Of a stretch of DNA of 64,000 nt, positions 55,587 through 64,000 are shown one piece after another (positions within the stretch are counted from its first letter, which is position 1; every line of letters starts with the position of its first letter). A model generated the notes under the pieces. The model saw nothing but the letters and a program-made list of their open reading frames with translations, did no database searches and had not been told where the DNA came from. The stretch covers positions 2,432,290 to 2,496,289 of the forward strand of contig NZ_KZ614144.1 of the NCBI RefSeq assembly GCF_002884445.1. The letters are read 5' to 3'. This stretch comes from Paenibacillus castaneae (GTDB lineage Bacteria > Bacillota > Bacilli > Paenibacillales > Paenibacillaceae). A program made the translations under genes and the position numbers.

Positions 55587-57914
55587 ATGACGAATACAAA
55601 TGAAGGACTGGAGCAGGAGCAGCTTCGCGTAGATGATATATCTGCTCTAATTCGTGAACGAATAGAAGAGCTTCGTAACCAGGTTGGCGGTGTTAGAGGA
55701 GATATTGTCGATATTCGCCGTAATTTCTGGGATGATGTGACGGTCAACTTTGAGGATGCCGCCGAATCAGCGGAATCGCATGCAAGTATAAAGCAGCAGG
55801 CTGAGGTATTATCGGAGAGGGAGCGCAGCTACCGCCATGCGGAGGAGCAGCTCAAAACATTATTAAAGCTAGAGCAATCCCCCTATTTCGGGCGTATCGA
55901 TTTCTTGGAAGAAGGAGAGCGCGAGCCCAATCGCATATATCTAGGAGTCGGTTCACTGCTGGATAAGAGCGGTTTGGATTATTTGATTTATGACTGGCGC
56001 GCGCCAGTCTCAAGTTTATATTATGATTACGGTCCTGGACCGGCTGAGTATGAAACACCGAGCGGGACAATAAACGGCGAAATGACAATGAAACGACAAT
56101 ATATTATTCGTAATGGTCAAATAAACAGCATGTTTGACACGGGCGTAACGATAGGCGATGAGCTGCTGCAGGAGGTGCTTGGCAAACAATCCGATGCACA
56201 GATGAAGAGCATCGTTGCTACCATTCAGAGAGAGCAGAATCGCATTATTCGTAACGAGCGTGCCCGCTTGCTTATCGTACAAGGCGCAGCCGGAAGCGGG
56301 AAAACCTCAGCCGCTTTGCAGCGCGTTGCCTATTTGCTTTATCGCTATCGGGGAATGCTAAGTGCGGACCAAATCGTCTTATTTTCCCCCAATCCGATGT
56401 TTAACAGCTATGTAGCTACCGTATTGCCGGAGCTTGGCGAACAAAATATGCAGCAAACGACCTATCAACAATATCTTGAGCATCGTCTAGGCCAAGCATT
56501 TGCACTTGAGGATCCCTTCTCGCAAATGGAATATACATTAGCAGCCAGAGGCGAACCGGGCTATGAGGCGAGAATAGCTGCAATCACCTTCAAGTCAAGC
56601 GTTTCGTTCATGCAATTGATTGATCGGTATGCTGTGGAGCTAGGTAAAGGCGGGCTTTTGTTTAAACCCGTAACCTTTAGAAAGCGCACCTTAATTTCGG
56701 CAGAAGAAATTGCAAATCAATTTTATAAAGGGGATCCTTCAATCTCAATCGGAAATCGCATGCGTTTAACCGCAGATTGGATGCTCAAGGAGCTGACGAG
56801 GCTAAGCCGTGAGGAACGCGAACAGGATTGGGTGCTGGAAGAGATTGACCTGCTTGACCAAGAGTCGTATGCTCAAGCATTCGATGAGCTGCAGCGGAAA
56901 AATCGTTTCAGCAGCCAGTCATTCGATGACTTCGAAGCGGAAAAGGATTATTTAGCCGCTACGGTCGTTCAGAAGCGATTCAAAAAGCTGCGCAGACGCG
57001 TGAAGCGCTTGTCCTTTCTAGATGTTCCGGCTATGTACAAACAGCTGTTCGAGAATCATCATCAACTGATTCAGAGCTTGAAGGGGAAAGAGCTGGAGCT
57101 GCCTGCTTTCTGGAAGGAAATATGCGGACAGACGGCTTCAAAGCTGGACAGTGGAGAAATCTACTACGAGGATGCAACGCCTTACCTGTATTTGAAGGAA
57201 AAGCTGGAAGGCTTTCAGACCAATACGTCAGTTAAGCATTTGTTTATCGATGAAGCGCAGGATTATTCACCTTTCCAATATCATTATTTAAAGCGGATTT
57301 TTCCAAATTGCAAAATGACGGTGCTGGGCGATCTAAATCAATCCATATTTGCACATGCCGTTGCTGGAGACGGATTTGAACCATTGTCGCAGTTGTATAG
57401 AGAGGAAGAAACGGAAAAAATCATATTAACCAGAAGCTATCGCTCCACTCAGCAAATCGTTGCTTTCACAAGTCGCATGATTGAAGGCGGCGACAGAATC
57501 GAGCCGTTCAATCGGGACGGCGAAGATCCTACGATAACCTTGGCTGCGGATGAGCATGAGCTAATCGGTGCAATTGAGGAGAAAATTCATCGTTTAGTGC
57601 AAAAGGGTTATGAGTCCATAGCTGTTATTTGCAAAACGGCGGAAGAGAGCAAGGACATATATGCCGCTTTGCATAAAAACAGCCCTAAGCTGCGGCTGGT
57701 TGAGAAGGAAACCGTAACCTTTGAGAAAGGCATTATCGTAATCCCGACTTATCTCGCGAAGGGCGTCGAATTCGATGCGGTTATTATCAGCAATGCTTCT
57801 AAACAATGCTATAGCTTAGAAAGCGAGCGCAAGCTATTCTATACGGCTTGTACGAGAGCGATGCATGAACTCCATCTTATGTATACAAACGAGCTTACAC
57901 CCTTCATTACTTAA
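55587..57914 (+). CDS. helD: HelD-like RNA polymerase recycling ATPase
   Basis: A 775-residue UvrD/SF1-type helicase-like protein that pairs with RNA polymerase and removes stalled transcription complexes. A long N-terminal coiled coil (about residues 10-95) precedes the ATPase core. Walker A is VQGAAGSGKTSAAL (residues 231-244). Other motifs include LFIDEAQDYSPFQY, LTRSYRSTQQI and ARAMHELHLMYT. The length and coiled-coil match Gram-positive HelD. GAGGAG lies about 10 bases upstream of ATG. Confidence 0.92.
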   Translation: MTNTNEGLEQEQLRVDDISALIRERIEELRNQVGGVRGDIVDIRRNFWDDVTVNFEDAAESAESHASIKQQAEVLSERERSYRHAEEQLKTLLKLEQSPYFGRIDFLEEGEREPNRIYLGVGSLLDKSGLDYLIYDWRAPVSSLYYDYGPGPAEYETPSGTINGEMTMKRQYIIRNGQINSMFDTGVTIGDELLQEVLGKQSDAQMKSIVATIQREQNRIIRNERARLLIVQGAAGSGKTSAALQRVAYLLYRYRGMLSADQIVLFSPNPMFNSYVATVLPELGEQNMQQTTYQQYLEHRLGQAFALEDPFSQMEYTLAARGEPGYEARIAAITFKSSVSFMQLIDRYAVELGKGGLLFKPVTFRKRTLISAEEIANQFYKGDPSISIGNRMRLTADWMLKELTRLSREEREQDWVLEEIDLLDQESYAQAFDELQRKNRFSSQSFDDFEAEKDYLAATVVQKRFKKLRRRVKRLSFLDVPAMYKQLFENHHQLIQSLKGKELELPAFWKEICGQTASKLDSGEIYYEDATPYLYLKEKLEGFQTNTSVKHLFIDEAQDYSPFQYHYLKRIFPNCKMTVLGDLNQSIFAHAVAGDGFEPLSQLYREEETEKIILTRSYRSTQQIVAFTSRMIEGGDRIEPFNRDGEDPTITLAADEHELIGAIEEKIHRLVQKGYESIAVICKTAEESKDIYAALHKNSPKLRLVEKETVTFEKGIIVIPTYLAKGVEFDAVIISNASKQCYSLESERKLFYTACTRAMHELHLMYTNELTPFIT

Positions 57915-57957
57915 ACTATTATTTTGTTGTTTTCGACATTTTTCCGCATATCATTTG

Positions 57958-58002
57958 AAGCTCCGAGTCAATCAGCTAAGCTGTTTGACTTGGAGCTTTA
58001 TT
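57958..58002 (+). terminator. probable terminator after helD
   Basis: A 14-bp stem with one G/T pair, AAGCTCCGAGTCAA (57958-57971) and TTGACTTGGAGCTT (57985-57998), has a 13-nt loop containing AGC/GCT. The U-tract (TTTATTG) is weak. It separates helD from the glycogen operon. Confidence 0.75.
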
Positions 58003-58027
58003 GCTGACTAAATCTATGAAAACATAC

Positions 58028-58056
58028 TGTGTTTTTTCCAGTAAACCATGTATAAT
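58028..58056 (+). promoter_or_regulatory. candidate promoter of the glycogen operon
   Basis: A perfect -10 TATAAT lies at 58051-58056 with a weak -35 (TGTGTT, 58028-58033) at 17-nt spacing. It is the best site between the terminator and glgB. A weak -35 would fit an activated or stationary-phase gene set, but that is inference. Confidence 0.45.
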
Positions 58057-58126
58057 GTGGTTTAAGTCATTCATGCTTGACTGCTAATGACTTCTCAATG
58101 ATTATCCAAAAGGGGTGAGACCACGA

Positions 58127-60034
58127 ATGGTTCATACAGCACCTAATGGATTATCGCATAAGGATTTATTTTTATTTAACGAAGGAAATGCCTTTCACAG
58201 CTACCGTTATATGGGCGCTCATCTTATACAGCTAGATGGCCTTGACGGAGTTCGCTTCACGCTTTGGGCGCCAAATGCTTTGGAGGTGCGCGTTATTGGC
58301 AGCTTCAACAATTGGGATGGCAGCAGGCATGTTATGGAGCAGGCAGGCACTACAGGCATATTCACTTTATTTGTGGAGTCTATCGATGAAGGTGAGTCAT
58401 ACAAATATGAGATTGTGACGCCGAGTCGGAACGTGATTCGGAAATCCGATCCTTATGCCTTCTTAGCCGAACGCCGTCCAGATACAGCCTCCATAGTGAC
58501 ACAATTAAGCGGCTATGTGTGGCAGGATCAAGACTGGTTTAAGACAAAGCAGAATAAACCCGCTTACACCAATCCTCTCATTATTTATGAGGTGCACGCC
58601 GGATCATGGAAAATAAAAGGGAAAGAAGACTTTTATACCTATGAAGAGCTGGCAGACGAAATGATTTCATATGTTGCCGATATGGGCTATACCCATATAG
58701 AGCTCATGCCGATTTCGGAGCATCCACTCGATCAATCCTGGGGCTATCAAATAACCGGTTTTTATGGTGCTACAAGTCGTTATGGCTCACCAAAGCAGCT
58801 GATGAAATTTATTGACAGATGCCATCAGCAGGGGATTGGAGTTATTTTGGATTGGGTTCCAGGACATTTCTGCAAAGACGATCACGGCTTGCGATTATTT
58901 GACGGAACGCCAATATTTGAAGGCACGGATCCGATGCGGGCTGAGAAACCGCTATGGGGTACGCTGGCCTTTGATTTCAGCAGAAAAGAAGTTGTAAGCT
59001 TCTTAATTTCCAATGCCATTTTTTGGATGGATATGTTTCACATCGACGGCTTGCGAGTTGATGCTGTTGCAAGCATGATTCATTTACATATGGACAAACC
59101 GCCGCATATGCATACCTTCAACCATCTTGGCGGCCCTGACAACTTAGATGCGCTTCAGTTCCTCAAAAAGCTCAATGAAACGGTGTTTCATTATTACCCC
59201 GACACGCTTATGCTCGCTGAAGATTCTTCCGCATGGCCCGCAGTCACATCTCCTACTGACCAAGGCGGCCTCGGATTTAATTTCAAATGGAATATGGGCT
59301 GGATGAACGATATGCTGCGCTATATGGCGCTGGATTCATCCGAACGTCCTCACCACCACAATCTGATTACGTTCTCACTCCTTTATGCTTTTTCCGAAAA
59401 TTATATACTGCCGCTGTCTCATGATGAGGTTGTTCACGGCAAACGTTCTTTACTAAATAAAATGTCTGGCTCCTATGAGGAAAGATTCGCTCAGCTAAGG
59501 CTTTTTTATGGCTTCTGGATGACTCACCCTGGTAAGAAACTGCTCTTTATGGGTAATGAATGGGGACAGTTTGACGAGTGGAAGGACAGCAGCATGCTGG
59601 ACTGGATGGTGCTGGAATATGAATTGCATCGAAGCATGCGTCATTACGTGAAGACACTCAATCATATATATATAAAACAGCCCTCTCTTTGGGAGCGTGA
59701 TCGATCCCCTGACTGCTTTGAATGGATCGATGTTCATAATGCAGAGCAATCGGTCATATCCTTTATCCGCCGCGGCAATTTTGATTTTACGCTCGTTATT
59801 GCTAATTTTTCTAGAAATGACTACCAACACTTTCGTATCGGTGTTCCAGAGCCAGGTTCCTACCGCTCTCTCATATATAGTAATGATAAGCAGTTTGGCG
59901 GAACGGAAATACAACCTCAGCTTTGCTATATTAGCGAAGATGCTGCATGGCATGGTCACAATCAGAGCATTTCTTTACATTTACCCCCCTTTACATTTCA
60001 ATTTTTCAGCTTAGAGACGGGGAATACGCGTTGA
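58127..60034 (+). CDS. glgB: 1,4-alpha-glucan branching enzyme GlgB
   Basis: GlgB (635 aa) introduces alpha-1,6 branches into glycogen. An N-terminal CBM48 domain (about residues 30-105, [20 protein letters not shown]) is followed by the GH13 barrel. Catalytic residues are Asp312 ([10 protein letters not shown]), Glu365 (LAEDSSAWP) and Asp433 ([10 protein letters not shown]). A C-terminal beta domain follows. ATG 58127 follows AAAAGGGGTGAG; GTG 58115 overlaps that site. First gene of glgB-C-D-A. Confidence 0.97.
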   Translation: MVHTAPNGLSHKDLFLFNEGNAFHSYRYMGAHLIQLDGLDGVRFTLWAPNALEVRVIGSFNNWDGSRHVMEQAGTTGIFTLFVESIDEGESYKYEIVTPSRNVIRKSDPYAFLAERRPDTASIVTQLSGYVWQDQDWFKTKQNKPAYTNPLIIYEVHAGSWKIKGKEDFYTYEELADEMISYVADMGYTHIELMPISEHPLDQSWGYQITGFYGATSRYGSPKQLMKFIDRCHQQGIGVILDWVPGHFCKDDHGLRLFDGTPIFEGTDPMRAEKPLWGTLAFDFSRKEVVSFLISNAIFWMDMFHIDGLRVDAVASMIHLHMDKPPHMHTFNHLGGPDNLDALQFLKKLNETVFHYYPDTLMLAEDSSAWPAVTSPTDQGGLGFNFKWNMGWMNDMLRYMALDSSERPHHHNLITFSLLYAFSENYILPLSHDEVVHGKRSLLNKMSGSYEERFAQLRLFYGFWMTHPGKKLLFMGNEWGQFDEWKDSSMLDWMVLEYELHRSMRHYVKTLNHIYIKQPSLWERDRSPDCFEWIDVHNAEQSVISFIRRGNFDFTLVIANFSRNDYQHFRIGVPEPGSYRSLIYSNDKQFGGTEIQPQLCYISEDAAWHGHNQSISLHLPPFTFQFFSLETGNTR

Positions 60035-60050
60035 GAGGGAGTTGGTGTCC

Positions 60051-61217
60051 ATGGGTCGGAAAGAAATGATCGCAATGCTGCTTGCTGGAGGCGAAGGGAA
60101 GAGGCTTGGTGTTTTAACGAAGGATTTAGCCAAGCCAGCTGTCTATTTCGGCGGCAAATACAGAATAATTGATTTTACACTAAGTAATTGCACTCATTCA
60201 GGCATTGATACGGTAGGTGTGCTGACACAATATCAACCTCTTGAATTAAACCGTTATTTGGGCATCGGAAGTCCTTGGGGACTAGATCGCCGAGATGGCG
60301 GCATGACGATCTTACCTCCTTATGTAAAGCAGAAGGGCGGCGTTTGGTATAAAGGAACCGCGAATGCGATTTATCAGAATATGGGCTTTATCGAACGATA
60401 TAATCCGGAATATGTGCTCGTAATCTCGGGAGATCACATTTATAAAATGGACTATGAACTGATGCTGCAGCATCATAAGCGTTCAGGTGCCGATGTAACG
60501 ATTGCAGGCATTGAGGTGGATTGGAAAGAGGCAAGCCGTTTCGGAGTCATGCATATTGATGATGAGGACCGAATTACGTCGTTCGAGGAGAAGCCTAAAA
60601 ACCCTACAAGCAATATTGCTTCAATGGGCGTTTATATTTTCACATGGTCTGAGCTGCAAAAATATTTGATCTACGATGAAGCAAGCAAAAGCTCCAGTCA
60701 TGATTTTGGCAAAGACCTGATTCCTCTGATGATGAGAGATGGCAAGCAAATTTATTCCTATCCGTTCAAAGGCTATTGGAAAGATGTCGGCACGATCGAA
60801 AGCCTATGGGAGGCTAACATGGATTTGCTCGCGGATAAACCATCGCTCGAGCTGTCAGATTCCTCATGGCGCATCTATTCGGTTAGTCCAATCCAGCCGG
60901 CGCAATATATTGGGGCAACTGCGGAGGTTTCGGCTTCCTTGATTACCGAAGGCTGCATGCTGGAGGGTGTAGTAGATCGCTCTGTTCTATTCTACGGCGT
61001 CAAAGCTGCCAAAGACACGGTCATAACGGAGTCAGTAATTATGCCAAATGTACGTATTGGCGAAGGTGCTCGCATCTATAGAGCGATTATCGGTGAAGGC
61101 GCGGTTATACAAGCGGGGGTAACAATAGGAAGCCCCGATGATGATGCCATAACTGTTATTGCTGTTGACCAATATGTGACGAATGATCATCTGCTGCAGG
61201 AGGTTGAACAATCATGA
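60051..61217 (+). CDS. glgC: glucose-1-phosphate adenylyltransferase GlgC
   Basis: GlgC (388 aa) makes ADP-glucose, the committed step of glycogen synthesis. The nucleotide-binding motif is [39 protein letters not shown] and [12 protein letters not shown] follow, and a left-handed beta-helix domain lies at the C-terminus ([20 protein letters not shown]). ATG 60051 lies nine bases after AGGGAG. It overlaps glgD by four bases (ATGA). Confidence 0.97.
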   Translation: MGRKEMIAMLLAGGEGKRLGVLTKDLAKPAVYFGGKYRIIDFTLSNCTHSGIDTVGVLTQYQPLELNRYLGIGSPWGLDRRDGGMTILPPYVKQKGGVWYKGTANAIYQNMGFIERYNPEYVLVISGDHIYKMDYELMLQHHKRSGADVTIAGIEVDWKEASRFGVMHIDDEDRITSFEEKPKNPTSNIASMGVYIFTWSELQKYLIYDEASKSSSHDFGKDLIPLMMRDGKQIYSYPFKGYWKDVGTIESLWEANMDLLADKPSLELSDSSWRIYSVSPIQPAQYIGATAEVSASLITEGCMLEGVVDRSVLFYGVKAAKDTVITESVIMPNVRIGEGARIYRAIIGEGAVIQAGVTIGSPDDDAITVIAVDQYVTNDHLLQEVEQS

Positions 61218-62323
61218 AGCATAAAGTTATGGGAGTCATTAATTTGATTCATGAAACGGATGAGCTTGAATATTTGACGCAGGGTCGCTGCCTGGCAACG
61301 GTACCATTCGGTGCTCGTTATCGATTAATTGATTTTGCTTTATCTAGCATGGTTAATTCCGGTATTTCCAAGGTAGCGGTGTTTGCACATACGAAGTATC
61401 GTTCATTGATGGATCATTTAGGTTCGGGCAAGCATTGGGATTTGGAGCATCGGCAAAGCGGTTTGTTCGTGCTTCCTCCTGCAACCGATGATATACAAGA
61501 GCTTAGCCGCGGTGACCTTTATCATTTCTATCAGCATAGGGATTATTTCAATCGCTCTTCTCTAGATTATGTTGTCATTACTAGAAGCCATATGGTATGT
61601 AATGTCGATTTCGAGAAGGTCATCGAATTTCATTTGGAGCGTGAGGCCGATATTACGGTCGTGTGCAAGAAGCAGGATCATTTGCACGGCAAATCACGCA
61701 AAGTAAAGCTGAATGACGATGGCCGTATAACAGCAATGCAGGATCATTATGGTCGAATGTCAAGCGATATTAATTCAATGGAAATGTACGTCATGCATAA
61801 GGAATTGCTGCTGGAGCTTGTTGAAACATCACTGGCTCAAGGCCAGGATCATCTCGTGCGGCATGCCATTTTTTCTAGATTGGATAAATTGAACGTATAT
61901 GGCTATATGTACGAAGGTTATCTAGGTGTTGTGAACACCTTGTCTAGCTATTACCGCAACAGCATGAATTTGCTCGATCCGGATATTTGGAAAGAGCTGT
62001 TTTATCAGCCGGGCCCGATCTTCACCAAGGTAAAGGATGAGCCGCCCGCGCGATATTTAGGAAATTCTAAAGTTACCAACTCGCTTATAGCTAATGGCTG
62101 CCGCGTTGAAGGAACCGTTGTGAACAGTATTTTATTCCGGGGTGTTCATGTCGGGAAAGGCGCTGTCGTAAGCAACAGCATTATTATGCAAAATGGAATT
62201 GTCGGCGAGAACAGCTTCGTGCAGTACAGTATTCTGGATAAGGATGTGCGTGTCGATGAGGACCGCGACATCAGGGGAGCGGATAGTGCTCCATTCTTAG
62301 CCGGTAAACGGAAAATTATATAG
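61214..62323 (+). CDS. glgD: GlgD, regulatory subunit of glucose-1-phosphate adenylyltransferase
   Basis: GlgD (369 aa) is a GlgC paralogue. The usual pyrophosphorylase loop GGxGxRLxxLT is absent: the N-terminus reads [20 protein letters not shown]. Thus it is expected to be non-catalytic and to boost GlgC in a hetero-oligomer, as in Bacillus and Geobacillus. The beta-helix domain with [20 protein letters not shown] is retained. The start overlaps the glgC stop. Confidence 0.95.
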   Translation: MKHKVMGVINLIHETDELEYLTQGRCLATVPFGARYRLIDFALSSMVNSGISKVAVFAHTKYRSLMDHLGSGKHWDLEHRQSGLFVLPPATDDIQELSRGDLYHFYQHRDYFNRSSLDYVVITRSHMVCNVDFEKVIEFHLEREADITVVCKKQDHLHGKSRKVKLNDDGRITAMQDHYGRMSSDINSMEMYVMHKELLLELVETSLAQGQDHLVRHAIFSRLDKLNVYGYMYEGYLGVVNTLSSYYRNSMNLLDPDIWKELFYQPGPIFTKVKDEPPARYLGNSKVTNSLIANGCRVEGTVVNSILFRGVHVGKGAVVSNSIIMQNGIVGENSFVQYSILDKDVRVDEDRDIRGADSAPFLAGKRKII

Positions 62324-62366
62324 AGCTCGCTTAGAGAGAGCATGGTAATACGGAGAGGAGAAGCTC

Positions 62367-63827
62367 ATGAATATTTTATTCGCCACATCTGAAGCCGTAC
62401 CATTAGCGAAAACAGGGGGGCTCGCCGATGTAGCAGGGGCGCTCCCCAAAGCATTAAGACAGCGTGGTGTAGATGCCAGAGTCGTGCTGCCTAAGTATGC
62501 AGAAATTAAGGCTGAATACACGGAACAATTTGAAAGAATCGCCGAGTTTACAGTCGGCGTGGGCTGGCGCTTGCAATATTGCGGTTTGCTGAAGGCAGAA
62601 ATAGACGGCGTTATTTATTATTTGATTGATAATGAATTTTATTTCAAAAGAAAAGGGCTTTACGGCTACGGGGATGATGCAGAGCGTTTTGTATTCTTCT
62701 GTTTGGCTGTCATGGAAGCTGCCCGCTATATGGAGTTTCACCCAGACATTGTCCACTGCCATGACTGGCAAACCGGCCTGATCCCGTTTTTGCTCAAGAC
62801 CAAGCATGCACTTGACCCGGCTTGGGCATATGCCAAATCTGTGTTCACCATTCACAATTTGAAATATCAAGGATTGTTCGCCATTGATCTGTTAAAGGAT
62901 TTGATTGGTGTAGGCGACGATATGTTTCAAGCGGGCAGCTTAGAATTTCATGGTGCGGGCAGCTGCATGAAGGGCGGACTCCTCTATGGGGACAAGCTGA
63001 CGACTGTAAGCGGCAGCTACGCGGAAGAAATTCAAACGGAATATTACGGGGAGAGACTTGATTCCCTGCTAAGATATCGCTCGGGCGATTTAATTGGGAT
63101 TGTAAATGGAATTGATGATGAGCTGTTTGATCCCATGAATGACCCAGCCATAATCGCTCCATACCGCAATTCACTAGCTCGCAAGCGCAGAAATAAATTA
63201 GAGCTTCAGCTGGAGCTGGGGCTGCCCCAGTCCGAGACGGTTCCGCTCGTTGGAATTGTATCCCGGCTCGTCGAACAGAAGGGGTTCGATTTAATCGAGG
63301 CAACCTTCGATGAACTACTTGAGGAGGATATTCAGTTCGTCATTCTCGGTTCAGGAGAAGAACGCTATGAGCGTTTCCTTCAGGATGCCGCTCACCGTCA
63401 TCCGGGGAAGGTTGCAGTATGGCTCGGCTATGATGATGGACTTGCGCGCCGAATTTATGCGGGCTCGGATATGTTCGCGATGCCCTCGCAGTTCGAACCC
63501 TGCGGTCTCAGTCAGCTTCTAGCGCTGCGCTACCGTTCTGTCCCAATTGTTAGAGAAACAGGAGGGCTTAAGGACACGGTACACGCCTACAACGAATATA
63601 CTGGCGAAGGCAACGGCTTCAGCTTCACCCATTACAATGCGCACGATTATATGAATACCGTCCGCAGAGCAGTCACTTTCTATCATAATGAGGAAGCATG
63701 GAAGCAAATTGTGGAAAACGGCGCCAAAGATGATCTCAGCTGGAATCGTTCCGCTAAAGCCTATGTATCCGTGTATTCTGAACTTTTAGCGCACCGAAAG
63801 GAGAGGGAAGCATGGCCCGTCATCTAG
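62367..63827 (+). CDS. glgA: glycogen synthase GlgA
   Basis: GlgA (486 aa) is a GT5 glycosyltransferase that extends alpha-1,4-glucan from ADP-glucose. The N-terminal KTGGLADVAGALPKAL motif (Lys15) binds ADP-glucose, and HCHDWQTGLIP, FGIPVVRETGGLKDTV-like sequence (SVPIVRETGGLKDTV) and PSQFEPCGLSQL follow. ATG 62367 has GGAGAGGAG upstream. It overlaps the next gene by 15 bases. Confidence 0.97.
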   Translation: MNILFATSEAVPLAKTGGLADVAGALPKALRQRGVDARVVLPKYAEIKAEYTEQFERIAEFTVGVGWRLQYCGLLKAEIDGVIYYLIDNEFYFKRKGLYGYGDDAERFVFFCLAVMEAARYMEFHPDIVHCHDWQTGLIPFLLKTKHALDPAWAYAKSVFTIHNLKYQGLFAIDLLKDLIGVGDDMFQAGSLEFHGAGSCMKGGLLYGDKLTTVSGSYAEEIQTEYYGERLDSLLRYRSGDLIGIVNGIDDELFDPMNDPAIIAPYRNSLARKRRNKLELQLELGLPQSETVPLVGIVSRLVEQKGFDLIEATFDELLEEDIQFVILGSGEERYERFLQDAAHRHPGKVAVWLGYDDGLARRIYAGSDMFAMPSQFEPCGLSQLLALRYRSVPIVRETGGLKDTVHAYNEYTGEGNGFSFTHYNAHDYMNTVRRAVTFYHNEEAWKQIVENGAKDDLSWNRSAKAYVSVYSELLAHRKEREAWPVI

Positions 63828-64000
63828 TAATCGGTAACGGAAAGATGCTGCTTAATCTAGATCAGAACTGCTATATTCGCGATATTTATTATCCATATGT
63901 TGGACAACTAAACCATGTTGGAGGGCAATACTGCCGTTTAGGCGTTTGGGTAGAAGGTGCTTTCAGCTGGCTGGATGAGCAGGAGTGGAAATTTGAGCTT
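63813..64000 (+). CDS. glycoside hydrolase family 15 protein, truncated by window edge
   Basis: Only the first 62 codons are present. The N-terminus MARHLVIGNGKMLLNLDQNC followed by RDIYYPYVGQLNHVGG and RLGVWVEGAFSWLD is typical of prokaryotic GH15 glucoamylase-like proteins. The substrate is probably an alpha-glucan. It overlaps glgA by 15 bases with ribosome site GGAGAGGGA, so it belongs to the glycogen operon. The remainder lies beyond position 64000. Confidence 0.8.

Noticed and set aside
1..64000. Search for CRISPR arrays, IS elements, prophage, tRNA genes or defence islands
   Set aside because: No direct-repeat arrays with spacers, transposase, integrase, phage structural or known defence genes were seen.

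Overview
The window reads as a stretch of core chromosome from an endospore-forming member of the Bacillales, most likely Paenibacillus or a close relative such as Cohnella. Three things point there. The gene order follows the Bacillus hrcA-to-sigA neighbourhood (hrcA-grpE-dnaK-dnaJ-prmA-rsmE-mtaB; yqeW; rpsU-yqeY-nfeD-floA-yqfC-yqfD-phoH-pgpH-ybeY-dgkA-cdd-era-yqzL-recO; glyQS; ppsR; yqxD-dnaG-sigA-trmK-yqfO). Sporulation genes (yqfC, yqfD) are present. The RNase P RNA has class A rather than Bacillus-type class B landmarks, which fits a lineage outside Bacillaceae sensu stricto. I found no insertion sequence, prophage, CRISPR array, tRNA gene or obvious foreign island.

Layout. 0.1-0.6 kb: an ArgA-like acetyltransferase. 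0.7-10.3 kb: a CIRCE-controlled heat-shock operon (hrcA, grpE, dnaK, dnaJ), then two small genes (a YfhD-like protein and an unknown), then prmA, an M50 site-2 protease, rsmE and mtaB. 10.4-22.2 kb: a Nudix hydrolase, a reverse-strand Na/Pi cotransporter homologue (YqeW), an RlmI-like rRNA methyltransferase with insertions, the recombination nuclease AddB-AddA, two unknown proteins and a HIT protein. 22.2-36.1 kb: rpsU-yqeY; nfeD-floA behind a textbook ECF sigma-W-type promoter; yqfC-yqfD behind a possible sigma-E promoter and a 38-bp tandem hairpin repeat; then phoH, pgpH, ybeY, dgkA, cdd, era, yqzL, recO and a 14-TM drug-efflux MFS protein. 36.1-46.7 kb: a complete T-box leader with glyQ-glyS, ppsR, yqxD, dnaG, sigA, a membrane protein, trmK and yqfO. 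46.7-54.6 kb: rnpB, an exported subtilase (reverse), ypuI, a DUF1540 protein, a small membrane protein, the (p)ppGpp synthetase relQ (reverse), and an ABC ATPase overlapping a membrane-anchored alpha/beta hydrolase. 54.6-57.9 kb: a queuosine-precursor transporter (reverse) with a preQ1-I-like riboswitch, and helD. 58.1-64.0 kb: a glycogen operon glgB-glgC-glgD-glgA running into a GH15 glucoamylase-type gene cut by the window edge.

Functional picture. The genes cover protein quality control (HrcA/GrpE/DnaK/DnaJ), ribosome modification and maturation (PrmA, RsmE, RlmI-like, YbeY, Era, S21), tRNA metabolism (MtaB, TrmK, GlyQS, RNase P, YqeY), replication and transcription initiation (DnaG, SigA, HelD), recombination (AddAB, RecO), nucleotide second messengers (PgpH for c-di-AMP, RelQ for (p)ppGpp), membrane organisation under envelope stress (NfeD, FloA) and carbon storage (Glg). 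Most of the novelty is regulatory: the sigma-W-type promoter, the preQ1 riboswitch, the class A RNase P RNA with an extra helix, and the tandem palindromic repeat. Among proteins, the least explained items are the ABC ATPase/hydrolase pair and several small conserved-looking proteins. I did not find a convincing new multi-gene system and say so plainly.
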